Assembly: GCA_008032955.1 (NCBI GenBank)
Contig: CP032046.1
Span: forward strand, 496,001-560,000
DNA: 64,000 nucleotides
Reading direction: 5' to 3'
DNA from: Helicobacter pylori
GTDB taxonomy: Bacteria > Campylobacterota > Campylobacteria > Campylobacterales > Helicobacteraceae
The first letter of the stretch is position 1, and each line of letters opens with the position of its first letter. The notes under the pieces are model-generated. The model made no database searches. It was given only the letters and a program-made list of their open reading frames with translations, and was not told the origin of the DNA. The translations under genes were made by a program, and so were the position numbers. Of the stretch, positions 55,215-64,000 are shown piece by piece.

Positions 55215-57143
55215 TTAAACCAAAATTTGAGTCGCATAAAAAGCTATCAAGGAAAACGCATACGCTACAGCGGTTGTAAAGATAAATAAATACGCCACAA
55301 ACTTTATCCCTCCAGCTTCCCTACCAAAAGTAATGGTCGCTGCAAAACAAGGGATATAAAACATCACAAACACGATAAAAGCGATCCCACTAGGCACGCT
55401 GACTTCTTTTCTTAAAATCTCTCTAAAAGCGTCAGATTTTTCATTTTGATCCCCTAAAGAAAACAACACGCCCAAAGTAGAAACCACCACCTCTTTAGCC
55501 ATAAACCCGGTTACAAGTGAGACACTCAAACGCCAATCAAAATCCATAGGGCTAAAGACTTTTTCTAAATACGCCCCACCTTTTCCTACAATGCTATTTT
55601 TTAAGTTCTTTTTATCTAATTCTGTTTTTAATTCTTTTAATTTTTCTTCTTTGGCTTCGCTTGAAAGAGTGGTGTTTTTATCCACTAACAAGCTTTCTTG
55701 TTTATAAGTTTTCATAGCCGCATCGCTTTTAGGGTATTGAGACATAAACCAGATTAAAATCGCTCCCACTAAAATGTAAGTCCCGGCCTTTTTTAGGTAG
55801 GAAAGCGATTTGGTGTAGATACTGAAATAGACCATTCTCCAACTGGGAAAGCGGTATTTGGGCATTTCCATGATAAAAGATTCGGTTTGTCCTTTAAACA
55901 CGCTTAATTTGAGTAATTTGGCCATCACTAACGCCACAACCGCCCCCAAAATATAAATGCAAAACAGCACAAAACCAGCACTTGAAGAAGGGAAAAACGA
56001 GCCTACAAACAGCACATAAATAGGCAGCCTTGCCGAGCAGCTCATAAACCCGATCACAAAAAGCGTGATCAGTCGTTCGTTATAGTTTTGTAAGGTTCTT
56101 GTCGCCATGTAAGCGGGCACTGAGCAGCCAAAACCGGTGATTAAAGGGATAAAGCTCTTCCCATGCAAGCCAAATTTATGCAAGATTCCATCCAATAAAA
56201 ACGCCACCCTACTCATATAACCTGTCGTCTCTAGTAAAGAAATCCCAAAATACAACACCACAATTAAAGGCAAGAATGAAACCGTCGCTCCCACTCCCCC
56301 AATAATGCCATCGCCCACCAAAGACGCTAAATCTTCATTAGCCACATTTTCTTTAATACTATCGCTCAAAAACTTAAACCCTATTTCAAGCGCTTTTTGC
56401 ACTCCCCCTCCTATTAAAAAGCTCAAGGAAAAAATGATAAACATAAACCCTAAAAAAATGAAAATCCCATAACGCGGGTGCATTAAAATCTTATCAATCT
56501 TATAAGTGTGTTCAAAACTCGCGTTTTGCTTGTTTTCACTGATCACCAATTTAGCGATTCTTTGAGCGCTCTGGCTGTATTTTAAAGACTCTTTAAAGCT
56601 TTGAGATGGGACTTTTATGCTTTCATTATTTGTAGTGTTTTGAGAATAAAGCCTGACAATTTCATCTAATAAAAGCTCGGTATTCAAGCGATCTTCTTTG
56701 GATCTTGCGCTTGTTGGCACGCACACAACCCCTAATTCTTTAGAAAGCTTTTCTGTATTGATTTTAATGCCTTCTTTTTGCGCCTCATCCCACATATTAA
56801 GCACGAGAAGCATTTTTTTATTCGTGTCTAATAGCTGCGCGCTTAAGGCTAAATTACGCTCTAAATTGGTGGAATCCACCACATTAAGAATGAGATCGTA
56901 TTGCCCTTTTTCTAAAAAATCTTTAGTAACCTTTTCTTCAGTGGTGAAGTCATTGAGTGCGTAAGTGCCAGGTAAATCAATGATAGTGATTTGATGCTCT
57001 TTGTGGATCAAGCCCACTTCCATTTTATCCACGGTAACCCCGGCAAAATTCCCCACTTTCAAATGGGCGTTACTCAAAGCGTTGATGAGGGATGATTTCC
57101 CCACATTAGGCTGGCCCACAAGGGCGATAGTGATTTCTTTCAT
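55215..57143 (-). CDS. feoB: Ferrous iron transporter FeoB
   Basis: 642 residues from the ATG at 57143; a GTG at 57161 with a nearer AAAAGG would add six. Main Fe(II) uptake system of H. pylori. An N-terminal G domain: GQPNVGKSS (G1), DLPGTYALNDF (G3), NMWDEA (G4). It is followed by a helical GDI-like spacer and about eight to ten membrane helices with the Gate motifs (GFGCSVPAYMATR and FYIPCFAATITFGREAG). No feoA is adjacent. Divergent from the exonuclease gene. Confidence 0.94.
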   Translation of the reverse strand: MKEITIALVGQPNVGKSSLINALSNAHLKVGNFAGVTVDKMEVGLIHKEHQITIIDLPGTYALNDFTTEEKVTKDFLEKGQYDLILNVVDSTNLERNLALSAQLLDTNKKMLLVLNMWDEAQKEGIKINTEKLSKELGVVCVPTSARSKEDRLNTELLLDEIVRLYSQNTTNNESIKVPSQSFKESLKYSQSAQRIAKLVISENKQNASFEHTYKIDKILMHPRYGIFIFLGFMFIIFSLSFLIGGGVQKALEIGFKFLSDSIKENVANEDLASLVGDGIIGGVGATVSFLPLIVVLYFGISLLETTGYMSRVAFLLDGILHKFGLHGKSFIPLITGFGCSVPAYMATRTLQNYNERLITLFVIGFMSCSARLPIYVLFVGSFFPSSSAGFVLFCIYILGAVVALVMAKLLKLSVFKGQTESFIMEMPKYRFPSWRMVYFSIYTKSLSYLKKAGTYILVGAILIWFMSQYPKSDAAMKTYKQESLLVDKNTTLSSEAKEEKLKELKTELDKKNLKNSIVGKGGAYLEKVFSPMDFDWRLSVSLVTGFMAKEVVVSTLGVLFSLGDQNEKSDAFREILRKEVSVPSGIAFIVFVMFYIPCFAATITFGREAGGIKFVAYLFIFTTAVAYAFSLIAFYATQILV

Positions 57144-57238
57144 TGGGTTTGAATGCTCCACATTAAAGCCTTTTAATTTTTAGTTATATCGTTTTTAGAT
57201 TAAAAGTCAACACTATAGCGCTATAAGACTAATTGTTA

Positions 57239-57244
57239 TATAAT
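57239..57244 (+). promoter_or_regulatory. -10 box of the DEDD exonuclease gene
   Basis: TATAAT in TTATATAATAAAAG, 40-45 bases upstream of the likely start, in the divergent feoB gap. Confidence 0.55.
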
Positions 57245-57285
57245 AAAAGCGAGACAAGAATATTAAAATGCGAAAGAGGCGTGTG

Positions 57286-58098
57286 ATGTTGTGCGTGTTT
57301 GATATAGAAACCATTCCTAGCGTGAGCTTGTGTAAAGAGCATTTTCAATTAAAAGAAGACGATGCGCTAAAAATCTGTGAATGGAGTTTTGAAAAGCAAA
57401 AAGAAAAAAGCGGGAGCGAGTTTTTGCCTCTTTATTTGCATGAAATCATCTCTATTGCAGCAGTCATTGGCGATGATTACGGGCAATTTATCAAAGTGGG
57501 GAATTTTGGTCAAAAACACGAGAATAAAGAGGATTTTACAAGCGAAAAAGAGCTTTTAGAAGACTTTTTTAGATACTTTAACGAAAAGCAACCGCGCTTG
57601 ATAAGCTTTAATGGCAGAGGTTTTGATATTCCCCTACTCACGCTCAAAGCCCTTAAATACAATTTAACCTTGGACGCTTTTTACAACCAAGAAAACAAAT
57701 GGGAAAATTACCGCGCGCGTTATAGCGAGCAGTTTCATTTGGATTTAATGGATAGCTTGAGCCATTATGGATCCGTTAGGGGGTTGAATTTGAATGGCAT
57801 TTGCTCTATGACGAATATTCCTGGTAAATTTGATGTGAGTGGGGATTTAGTGCATGCGATTTATTACAACCCTAAGATAAGCCAAAAGGAGAAAAAAGAG
57901 ATTATTGATAGCTATTGTCAGAGCGATGTGCTTAATACTTACTGGCTTTTTTTAAAATACGAAGTGCTGAAAGGGGCTTTAAATAAGGAGCAATACCTTG
58001 GGCTATTGAATGATTTTTTAGCCAAATTCCCTAAAGAAAAATCCTATTCAAGCGTTTTTATTAACGCTTTAGAGAAAGAAATTAGGGAGTTTGCTTGA
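57286..58098 (+). CDS. PolB-type 3'-5' exonuclease-like protein (DEDD family)
   Basis: 270 residues from the ATG at 57286, preferred for its AGAGG site six bases upstream; an ATG at 57268 has none. The exonuclease motifs are MLCVFDIETIP (Exo I, Asp and Glu), SFNGRGFDIPLL (Exo II, Asp) and YCQSDVLNTYWL (Exo III, Tyr and Asp). No polymerase domain follows. Likely a nucleic-acid trimming enzyme; corresponds to HP0688. Confidence 0.82.
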   Translation: MLCVFDIETIPSVSLCKEHFQLKEDDALKICEWSFEKQKEKSGSEFLPLYLHEIISIAAVIGDDYGQFIKVGNFGQKHENKEDFTSEKELLEDFFRYFNEKQPRLISFNGRGFDIPLLTLKALKYNLTLDAFYNQENKWENYRARYSEQFHLDLMDSLSHYGSVRGLNLNGICSMTNIPGKFDVSGDLVHAIYYNPKISQKEKKEIIDSYCQSDVLNTYWLFLKYEVLKGALNKEQYLGLLNDFLAKFPKEKSYSSVFINALEKEIREFA

Positions 58099-58112
58099 AG
58101 CTTATTGGATAA

Positions 58113-58232
58113 TCAAAACCAATTAGTATAAAAAGGTATCAGCAAAGCCATCATTATTTATTAGTAGAAGATAAAGATGAAAATATAGGTATTTATACTA
58201 ACTTATGTGCTAATAAAACTTTTAGTTTTTAA
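58113..58232 (+). pseudogene. Possible gene remnant in a 380-base gap
   Basis: A 39-codon frame without a start codon (SKPISIKRYQQS..VEDKDENIGIYTNLCANKTFSF) lies in the 58099-58478 gap. Composition and amphipathic pattern look protein-like, but there is no family match and no ribosome site. The rest of the gap is AT-rich, with a possible thiolase promoter and no other gene seen. Confidence 0.35.
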
Positions 58233-58478
58233 TAAATAATATAGTCTATCATTAAGACAGGCTATAGCTTAAAAGCTAATAATTATGGTTTTAAACTAAT
58301 CTGTGTTGAATATCAAAAATTATACAATAATCATTGAACGCTAAAATAATATTTTTGTGAAAAAAATAAACGGATTGCCCTCAATCTCAAACAAAACCTA
58401 AAACAAAATCAAACCTGTTAGGGCGTCAATTATCTAAAAGTGATACTATGACTAATAAATCAACTTAAAGGCAAAGAC

Positions 58479-59654
58479 ATGAATGAAGTGGTTGTAGTGG
58501 CGGCAAAACGAAGCGCGGTAGGGAGTTTTCTAGGCTCTTTAAAGAATGTGGGCGCTAGAGAAATGGGTGTTAGCGTGCTTAAAGACGCTTTGAATGCGAG
58601 CGGACTTGAACCTAGCGATGTGGATTCTGTCATTTTGGGCAATGTTTTAGGTGCTGGTTTGGGTCAAAATATCGCCAGGCAGATCCAACTAGACGCTGGC
58701 ATCCCTAATGATAAAAACGCTTTTAGCGTCAATATGGTTTGTGGATCGTCTATGAAAGCTATCCAGTTAGCGCATGACAGCATCATGCTTGGGCACGATG
58801 AAGTGGTGGTGTGCGGTGGCGTGGAAAACATGAGCATGGCACCTTATTTGTCGTTTGACATGCGAGATGGGAAAAGAATGGGGAATGCGAACATGATAGA
58901 CTCCATGATCCATGATGGATTGTGGGATGCTTTCAATGATTACCACATGGGGATCACCGCTGATAATGTCGCTCAAGCATACCACATAAGCCGAGAAGAG
59001 CAAGATAATTTCGCGCTCCAATCGCAACTCAAAGCAAGAGCCGCCATTAATGCAAAGAAATTCCAAGAAGAAATCACGCCCATTGAAATAGCGAATAAAA
59101 AAGGCGTGGTGGTTTTTAAAGAAGACGAATACCCTAGAGACACGACGCTAGAATCCCTTGCAAAGCTCAAACCCGCCTTTAAAAAAGACGGATCGGTAAC
59201 GGCAGGGAATTCATCAGGAATCAATGATGGCGCGAGTATTATCATTTTATGCAGTGCTAAAAAAGCGCAAGCATTGGGGTTAAAAACCATGGCCACTATC
59301 AAGGGGTTTGGTTTGGGTGGTTGCAGTCCGGATATTATGGGCATATGCCCAAGCATCGCTATTAAAAACAATCTTAAAAATGTCAAAATGAATCTCAACG
59401 ACATCAATCTTTTTGAACTCAATGAAGCCTTTGCCGCACAGAGTATCGCCGTGCTAAAAGAGCTTGAATTAAACCACAATATCGTGAATGTGAATGGAGG
59501 CGCGATAGCGATTGGCCACCCTATTGGCGCGAGCGGCGCTAGGATATTAGTCACTTTATTGCATGAAATGAAAAGGAGCGGGCATGGCGTGGGTTGCGCG
59601 TCATTGTGCGTGGGTGGCGGTCAAGGGCTATCAGTGGTAGTTGAACAAAAATAA
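58479..59654 (+). CDS. fadA: Acetyl-CoA acetyltransferase (thiolase)
   Basis: 391 residues. Interconverts acetoacetyl-CoA with two acetyl-CoA. The nucleophile Cys is in [11 protein letters not shown] near residue 90; [11 protein letters not shown] holds the catalytic His; [11 protein letters not shown] holds the second Cys. Length is that of the biosynthetic thiolase family. First gene of a thiolase-scoA-scoB-permease run, linked to acetoacetate made from acetone by the carboxylase encoded downstream. Confidence 0.94.
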   Translation: MNEVVVVAAKRSAVGSFLGSLKNVGAREMGVSVLKDALNASGLEPSDVDSVILGNVLGAGLGQNIARQIQLDAGIPNDKNAFSVNMVCGSSMKAIQLAHDSIMLGHDEVVVCGGVENMSMAPYLSFDMRDGKRMGNANMIDSMIHDGLWDAFNDYHMGITADNVAQAYHISREEQDNFALQSQLKARAAINAKKFQEEITPIEIANKKGVVVFKEDEYPRDTTLESLAKLKPAFKKDGSVTAGNSSGINDGASIIILCSAKKAQALGLKTMATIKGFGLGGCSPDIMGICPSIAIKNNLKNVKMNLNDINLFELNEAFAAQSIAVLKELELNHNIVNVNGGAIAIGHPIGASGARILVTLLHEMKRSGHGVGCASLCVGGGQGLSVVVEQK

Positions 59655-59664
59655 GGAGAATGAG

Positions 59665-60363
59665 ATGAATAAGGTTATAACCGATTTAGACAAAGCGTTG
59701 AGCGGATTAAAAAATGGGGACACTATTTTAGTGGGCGGTTTTGGACTGTGCGGGATACCCGAATACGCCATTGATTATATTTATAAGAAAGGCATTAAGG
59801 ATTTGATTGTCGTGAGCAATAATTGCGGCGTTGATGACTTTGGGCTTGGTATTCTTTTAGAAAAAAAGCAGATTAAAAAGATTATCGCTTCGTATGTGGG
59901 GGAAAATAAGATTTTTGAATCGCAAATGCTGAATGGAGAAATTGAAGTCGTTTTGACACCGCAAGGCACGCTGGCTGAAAACTTGCGCGCTGGAGGGGCT
60001 GGGATACCCGCTTATTACACCCCAACAGGAGTTGGGACTTTGATCGCTCAAGGCAAGGAATCAAGGGAGTTTAACGGCAAGGAGTATATTTTAGAAAGAG
60101 CGATAACGGGCGATTATGGGCTTATTAAAGCCTACAAAAGCGATACTTTAGGGAATTTGGTGTTTAGAAAAACGGCCCGAAATTTCAATCCCTTGTGCGC
60201 GATGGCGGCAAAAATATGCGTCGCTGAAGTGGAAGAAATTGTCCCGGCCGGGGAATTAGACCCAGATGAAATACACTTGCCAGGAATCTATGTGCAGCAC
60301 ATCTATAAGGGCGAGAAATTTGAAAAACGGATAGAAAAAACCACCACAAGGAGTGCGAAATGA
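59665..60363 (+). CDS. scoA: Succinyl-CoA:acetoacetate CoA-transferase subunit A
   Basis: 232 residues from the ATG at 59665, chosen for AAGGAGAATGAG directly upstream; an ATG at 59641 is inside the thiolase end. Transfers CoA from succinyl-CoA to acetoacetate. Family motif [15 protein letters not shown] near 21-35 and [17 protein letters not shown]. In H. pylori SCOT completes an unusual citric acid cycle. Overlaps scoB by four bases. Confidence 0.94.
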   Translation: MNKVITDLDKALSGLKNGDTILVGGFGLCGIPEYAIDYIYKKGIKDLIVVSNNCGVDDFGLGILLEKKQIKKIIASYVGENKIFESQMLNGEIEVVLTPQGTLAENLRAGGAGIPAYYTPTGVGTLIAQGKESREFNGKEYILERAITGDYGLIKAYKSDTLGNLVFRKTARNFNPLCAMAAKICVAEVEEIVPAGELDPDEIHLPGIYVQHIYKGEKFEKRIEKTTTRSAK

Positions 60364-60983
60364 GAGAGGCTATCATTAAAAGAGCGGCAAAGGAATTAAA
60401 AGAGGGCATGTATGTGAATTTAGGGATAGGCTTGCCCACGCTGGTGGCTAATGAAGTGAGCGGGATGAATATCGTTTTCCAAAGCGAGAACGGGCTATTA
60501 GGGATTGGCGCTTACCCTTTAGAAGGGGGCGTTGATGCGGATCTTATCAACGCAGGAAAGGAAACCATAACCGTGGTGCCGGGCGCTTCGTTTTTCAATA
60601 GCGCGGATTCGTTTGCGATGATTCGTGGGGGGCATATTGATTTAGCGATTTTAGGGGGGATGGAAGTCTCACAAAATGGGGATTTGGCTAATTGGATGAT
60701 CCCTAAAAAGCTCATAAAAGGCATGGGAGGGGCTATGGATCTGGTGCATGGCGCTAAAAAAGTGATTGTCATCATGGAACATTGCAACAAATACGGGGAG
60801 TCTAAAGTGAAAAAAGAATGCTCCTTACCCTTAACAGGAAAAGGCGTGGTGCATCAATTGATAACGGACTTAGCGGTGTTTGAATTTTCCAATAACGCCA
60901 TGAGATTAGTGGAATTGCAAGAGGGGGTCAGCCTTGATCAAGTGAAAGAAAAAACAGAAGCTGAATTTGAAGTGCATCTATAG
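60360..60983 (+). CDS. scoB: Succinyl-CoA:acetoacetate CoA-transferase subunit B
   Basis: 207 residues. Carries the catalytic Glu in [11 protein letters not shown] (about 39-49), preceded by [15 protein letters not shown]. The conserved [23 protein letters not shown] is present. ATG overlaps the scoA stop (ATGA), so the subunits are made in equal amounts. Confidence 0.95.
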   Translation: MREAIIKRAAKELKEGMYVNLGIGLPTLVANEVSGMNIVFQSENGLLGIGAYPLEGGVDADLINAGKETITVVPGASFFNSADSFAMIRGGHIDLAILGGMEVSQNGDLANWMIPKKLIKGMGGAMDLVHGAKKVIVIMEHCNKYGESKVKKECSLPLTGKGVVHQLITDLAVFEFSNNAMRLVELQEGVSLDQVKEKTEAEFEVHL

Positions 60984-61001
60984 CTTATAAAGGGGGTGTT
61001 T

Positions 61002-62366
61002 ATGTTTTTATTAAGGCATTTGACTTCAGCGTGCGTGTTTTTAGCGTCTAAATGTTTGCCGGACTCCTTTGTCTTGGTCGCTCTTTTATCGTTTGTCGTG
61101 TTTGTTCTTGTTTATTGCTTAACAGGGCAAGACGCTTCGTCTGTCATTTCTAGTTGGGGGAATGGTGCTTGGACGCTTTTAGGTTTTTCTATGCAAATGG
61201 CCCTTATTTTGGTGCTAGGTCAGGCTCTAGCTAGCGCTAAATTAGTCCAAAAACTTTTAAAATACTTAGCGTCTTTGCCTAAAGGGTATTATACGGCTTT
61301 ATGGTTGGTTACTTTTTTATCGTTAATCGCTAATTGGATCAACTGGGGTTTTGGCTTGGTGATCAGCGCGATTTTTGCAAAAGAGATCGCCAAAAATGTT
61401 AAAGGGGTGGATTACAGGTTGCTCATTGCTAGCGCTTATTCGGGTTTTGTCATCTGGCATGGGGGTTTATCAGGCTCTATCCCTTTAAGCGTTGCCACCC
61501 AAAATGAAAATCTGTCCAAAATAAGCACCGGGGTGATTGAAAAAGCTATTCCTATCAGTCAGACGATTTTTTCTTCTTATAATTTAATCATTATAGGAAT
61601 CATTCTTGTAGGGTTACCCTTTTTAATGGCAATGATCCACCCTAAAAAAGAAGAAATCGTTGAGATTGATTCAAAGCTTCTAAAAGACGAATACAAAGAA
61701 ACAGAACTCATTAGCCACCAACAAGATAAAACGATCGCGCATTTTTTGGAAAACAGCGCTTTGCTTTCTTATCTTTTGGTTTTTTTGGGTTTTGGGTATC
61801 TTGGTATTTATTTTTTTAAAGGGGGAGGGATTAGTTTAAACATTGTCAATACGATTTTCCTTTTTTTAGGGATTTTGCTCCATAAAACCCCTTTAGCTTA
61901 TGTGAAAGCGATCAATCATTCCGCTAGGAGCGTGGCTGGGATTTTACTCCAATTCCCTTTTTACGCTGGGATTATGGGGATGATGGCAAGCCATAGCGTG
62001 GGGGGGCATTCTTTAGCGCAAATGCTCTCTTTAGCTTTCACGCACATCGCTAATGAAAAAACTTTCGCGCTCATGACTTTTTTGAGCGCTGGGATTGTCA
62101 ATATTTTCATCCCGTCTGGTGGGGGGCAATGGGCGATTCAAGCTCCTATCATGCTCCCAGCTGGGCAAAGCTTAGGCGTGGATCCAGGAGTGGTTTCTAT
62201 GGCTATCGCTTGGGGAGACGCTTGGACGAATATGATACAGCCTTTTTGGGCTTTGCCTGCTTTAGCCATTGCGGGTTTGGGCGCTAAAGATATTATGGGC
62301 TATTGCGTTTTGACTTTAATTTTTGTAGGCTTAGTCGTGTGTGGGGTGTTTTATTTTTTAGTGTGA
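61002..62366 (+). CDS. atoE: Short-chain fatty acid permease (AtoE family)
   Basis: 454 residues from the ATG at 61002 (AAAGGGGGTGTTT before it). About ten to twelve membrane helices. Motifs NWINWGFGLVISAIFAKEIA and the Gly-rich FIPSGGGQWAIQAPIM are typical of AtoE transporters, which import acetoacetate or short-chain fatty acids. This fits the scoAB and thiolase neighbours. Its G7 tract (62000-62006) is in frame. Confidence 0.9.
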   Translation: MFLLRHLTSACVFLASKCLPDSFVLVALLSFVVFVLVYCLTGQDASSVISSWGNGAWTLLGFSMQMALILVLGQALASAKLVQKLLKYLASLPKGYYTALWLVTFLSLIANWINWGFGLVISAIFAKEIAKNVKGVDYRLLIASAYSGFVIWHGGLSGSIPLSVATQNENLSKISTGVIEKAIPISQTIFSSYNLIIIGIILVGLPFLMAMIHPKKEEIVEIDSKLLKDEYKETELISHQQDKTIAHFLENSALLSYLLVFLGFGYLGIYFFKGGGISLNIVNTIFLFLGILLHKTPLAYVKAINHSARSVAGILLQFPFYAGIMGMMASHSVGGHSLAQMLSLAFTHIANEKTFALMTFLSAGIVNIFIPSGGGQWAIQAPIMLPAGQSLGVDPGVVSMAIAWGDAWTNMIQPFWALPALAIAGLGAKDIMGYCVLTLIFVGLVVCGVFYFLV

Positions 62367-62491
62367 GTTTTTTATGCCTAAAACCACGCTCTTTTCAATG
62401 GGGTAAAGTTTTCTCTTTTTACCCCTTAAACGCTCTTGCAATTAAGCCTTATTTCGTTACAATAACCCCCATAATAACCTAAGGAAGTGTT

Positions 62492-63493
62492 TTGTTTTTC
62501 AAATTTATTTTATGTTTATTATTAGGAATGTTTGCATGGGCAAAAGAGATTATTCCTACCCCATTAACGCCCTCTAAACGCTATTCTATCAATTTGATGA
62601 CTGAAAACGATGGCTATATCAACCCTTACATTGATGAGTATTACACGGCAGGCAATCAAATAGGCTTTTCTACTAAAGAGTTTGATTTTTCTAAAAATAA
62701 AGCGATGAAATGGACTTCGTATTTAGGGTTTTTCAATAAAAGCCCTAGGGTTACTCGTTTTGGCATTTCTCTCGCCCAAGACATGTATACCCCTTCACTT
62801 GAAAACAGAAAACTGGTGCATTTGCATGACAACCACCCTTATGGGGGGTATTTACGGGTGAATTTGAATGTGTATAACCGCCATCAAACTTTTATGGAGC
62901 TATTCACGCTTTCTTTAGGCACGACAGGGCAAGATTCTTTGGCCGCTCAAACACAGCGTCTCATTCATAAATGGGGTCATGATCCCCAATTTTATGGCTG
63001 GAACACGCAGCTCAAAAACGAATTTATCTTTGAATTGCACTACCAATTGCTTAAAAAAGTCCCCCTTTTAAAGACTCGTTTTTTTTCTATGGAATTAATG
63101 CCTGGGTTTAATGTGGAATTGGGTAATGCGAGGGATTATTTCCAACTCGGCTCGCTCTTTAGGGCTGGGTATAACCTGGACGCTGATTATGGGGTCAATA
63201 AGGTCAATACCGCTTTTGATGGAGGCATGCCTTATAGCGATAAATTTTCCATCTATTTTTTTGTAGGGGCTTTTGGGCGCTTCCAACCCCTTAACATCTT
63301 CATTCAAGGCAATAGCCCTGAAACTAGGGGCATTGCTAATTTGGAATACTTTGTTTATGCCAGTGAAATAGGAGCGGCGATGATGTGGCGCAGCTTTAGG
63401 GTGGCTTTTACGATCACCGATATTAGTAAAACCTTTCAATCCCAGCCTAAACACCATCAAATCGGCACTTTAGAATTGAATTTTGCTTTTTGA
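62492..63493 (+). CDS. lpxR: Lipid A 3'-O-deacylase LpxR
   Basis: 333 residues from a TTG supported by AAGGAAGTGTT. Signal peptide FKFILCLLLGMFAWA. The motif TENDGYINPYIDEYYTAGNQIGF is the LpxR active-site region (Asn, Asp and Thr in the N-terminal strands) and RLIHKWGHDP supplies a His. Outer-membrane barrel ending LELNFAF. Removes the 3'-acyl chain from lipid A, which lowers TLR4 recognition; HP0694 is the described enzyme in this species. Confidence 0.88.
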   Translation: MFFKFILCLLLGMFAWAKEIIPTPLTPSKRYSINLMTENDGYINPYIDEYYTAGNQIGFSTKEFDFSKNKAMKWTSYLGFFNKSPRVTRFGISLAQDMYTPSLENRKLVHLHDNHPYGGYLRVNLNVYNRHQTFMELFTLSLGTTGQDSLAAQTQRLIHKWGHDPQFYGWNTQLKNEFIFELHYQLLKKVPLLKTRFFSMELMPGFNVELGNARDYFQLGSLFRAGYNLDADYGVNKVNTAFDGGMPYSDKFSIYFFVGAFGRFQPLNIFIQGNSPETRGIANLEYFVYASEIGAAMMWRSFRVAFTITDISKTFQSQPKHHQIGTLELNFAF

Positions 63494-63633
63494 TTTAATA
63501 TTAGGTTTAATATTTTTCTTCTTATATGGTATTTTTTGAATGAACTTATTATTATTCTTCGCTTTATACACCAAATTTTCACATTGTTATTGATTGGCTT
63601 TAAAAAAAATGATTTCCGTTTTAAAATTTGTCC

Positions 63634-63639
63634 TATAAT
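63634..63639 (+). promoter_or_regulatory. -10 box of the acetone carboxylase locus
   Basis: TATAAT in GTCCTATAATTC, 61 bases upstream of the ATG at 63701. The gap 63494-63700 otherwise shows AT-rich DNA and the repeat listed next. Confidence 0.7.
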
Positions 63640-63645
63640 TCAAAC

Positions 63646-63667
63646 AGGTTACCTTGATAGGTTACCT
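63646..63667 (+). promoter_or_regulatory. Tandem AGGTTACCT motif downstream of the -10 box
   Basis: AGGTTACCT at 63646-63654 and again at 63659-63667, 13 bases centre to centre, each a near-palindrome (AGGT/ACCT). The position at and just after the expected start site is that of an operator. The binding protein is unknown. Confidence 0.5.
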
Positions 63668-63700
63668 CGAGCAACACTTTAATACTAAGGAGTCTAAAAA

Positions 63701-64000
63701 ATGAAAGACGCAAAAGTTCAGGTGATGGGTATTGATGCCGGTGGCACCATGACGGACACATTTTTTGTGAAAGAAAATGGCAGTTTCGTAGTTGGTAAAG
63801 CCCAAAGCAACCCAGAAGATGAGAGCCTAGCTATTTACAATAGCTCACAAGACGCTTTATCGCACTGGCAATCGGATGTGAATAAGGTTTATCCAGAGTT
63901 GATCACTTGCGTGTATTCAGGCACGGCGATGCTCAATCGGGTCGTCCAAAGGCGCGGGATGGAAGTGGGCCTGATTTGCAATAAGGGTTTTGAGCAAATG
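63701..64000 (+). CDS. hyuA: Acetone carboxylase / hydantoinase A-like subunit, N-terminal part
   Basis: Open from the ATG at 63701 (AAGGAGTCTAAAA) to the window end, 100 codons. MGIDAGGTMTDTFFV is the phosphate-binding motif of the HyuA/ASKHA family, and VYSGTAMLNRVVQRRG follows. In H. pylori the locus encodes acetone carboxylase (acxA/hyuA), which makes acetoacetate for the SCOT and thiolase enzymes just upstream. Confidence 0.88.
   Translation, partial: MKDAKVQVMGIDAGGTMTDTFFVKENGSFVVGKAQSNPEDESLAIYNSSQDALSHWQSDVNKVYPELITCVYSGTAMLNRVVQRRGMEVGLICNKGFEQM

Noticed and set aside
58973-59554. Long antisense open frame (193 codons) in the thiolase gene
   Set aside because: It mirrors a well-conserved thiolase on the other strand, with no ribosome site or recognisable domain.

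Overview
The window is chromosomal DNA of Helicobacter pylori. It carries oipA/hopH, the Lewis-antigen fucosyltransferase gene with its 21-bp heptad repeats, frxA, pfr, a Hor-family porin-like protein, FecA1 and FeoB, an LpxR-type lipid A deacylase and the acetone/acetoacetate locus, in the gene order known for this species (roughly HP0637 to HP0695 of strain 26695, cited from memory). Genes are packed tightly, with many ATGA/TGATG overlaps, AAGGA-type ribosome sites and TATAAT -10 boxes without a clear -35.

Layout. 0-2.8 kb: a cut-off secreted protein, a lipoprotein, oipA (signal-peptide CT tract in frame) and queC. 2.8-6.1 kb: a nucleotidyltransferase (CCA/poly(A) polymerase) running in frame into an SRPBCC domain, a beta-hydroxyacid dehydrogenase, and frxA interrupted by a TGA codon. 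6.2-14.1 kb: gltX2, yggT, slt, galU, a small membrane protein, murA, aspA (frameshifted) and a glycosylase-like protein. 14.1-16.7 kb, minus strand: fucT, serB, pfr. 17-32.4 kb: a long plus-strand run of mqnE, bamA, mqnC, an M16-like protein, gatB, a SurA-like chaperone, a LapB-like protein, rnhA, rnc, aroC (two frameshifts), hemN and a GlcF/GlpC-like protein. 32.5-37.3 kb: a very large one-chain restriction-modification enzyme (nuclease, helicase, methylase) broken by one missing base. 37.5-39.7 kb: horF and aspB.

39.7-43.2 kb is an accessory block bounded by a dif-like XerH site and the xerH recombinase gene. It holds a decaying AT-rich gene, a 45-codon duplicate of the xerH 5' end and an unrecognised 431-residue protein. 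43.2-48 kb, minus strand: ogt, a TauE-like permease, a WbpB-like dehydrogenase and nrdA. 48.1-50.4 kb is a tandem duplication of a two-gene unit encoding a secreted glycine-zipper protein and a four-helix membrane protein. The two copies have matching ends and divergent cores, and a fragment of the glmU 3' end lies at the junction. 50.5-58.1 kb: glmU, fliP, fecA1 (frameshifted) behind a Fur box, feoB and a DEDD exonuclease. 58.5-64 kb: thiolase, scoA, scoB, a short-chain fatty-acid permease, lpxR and the start of the acetone carboxylase locus.

Functional themes: menaquinone by the futalosine route (mqnE, mqnC); iron uptake and storage (fecA1, feoB, pfr); envelope biogenesis (bamA, SurA-like, LapB-like, slt, murA, glmU, galU, fucT, lpxR); Gln-tRNA made indirectly (gltX2 plus gatB); acetone and acetoacetate use.

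A recurrent oddity is single-base loss. Four G7 tracts expected from the reading frame are G6 (aspA, aroC twice, fecA1), while at least six other G7 or G8 tracts are at the expected length. Similar one-base deficits may explain the nucleotidyltransferase-SRPBCC fusion, the missing bamA start codon, the broken restriction enzyme and the broken gene beside difH. These are either sequence errors or real inactivation and must be checked before any auxotrophy is inferred.
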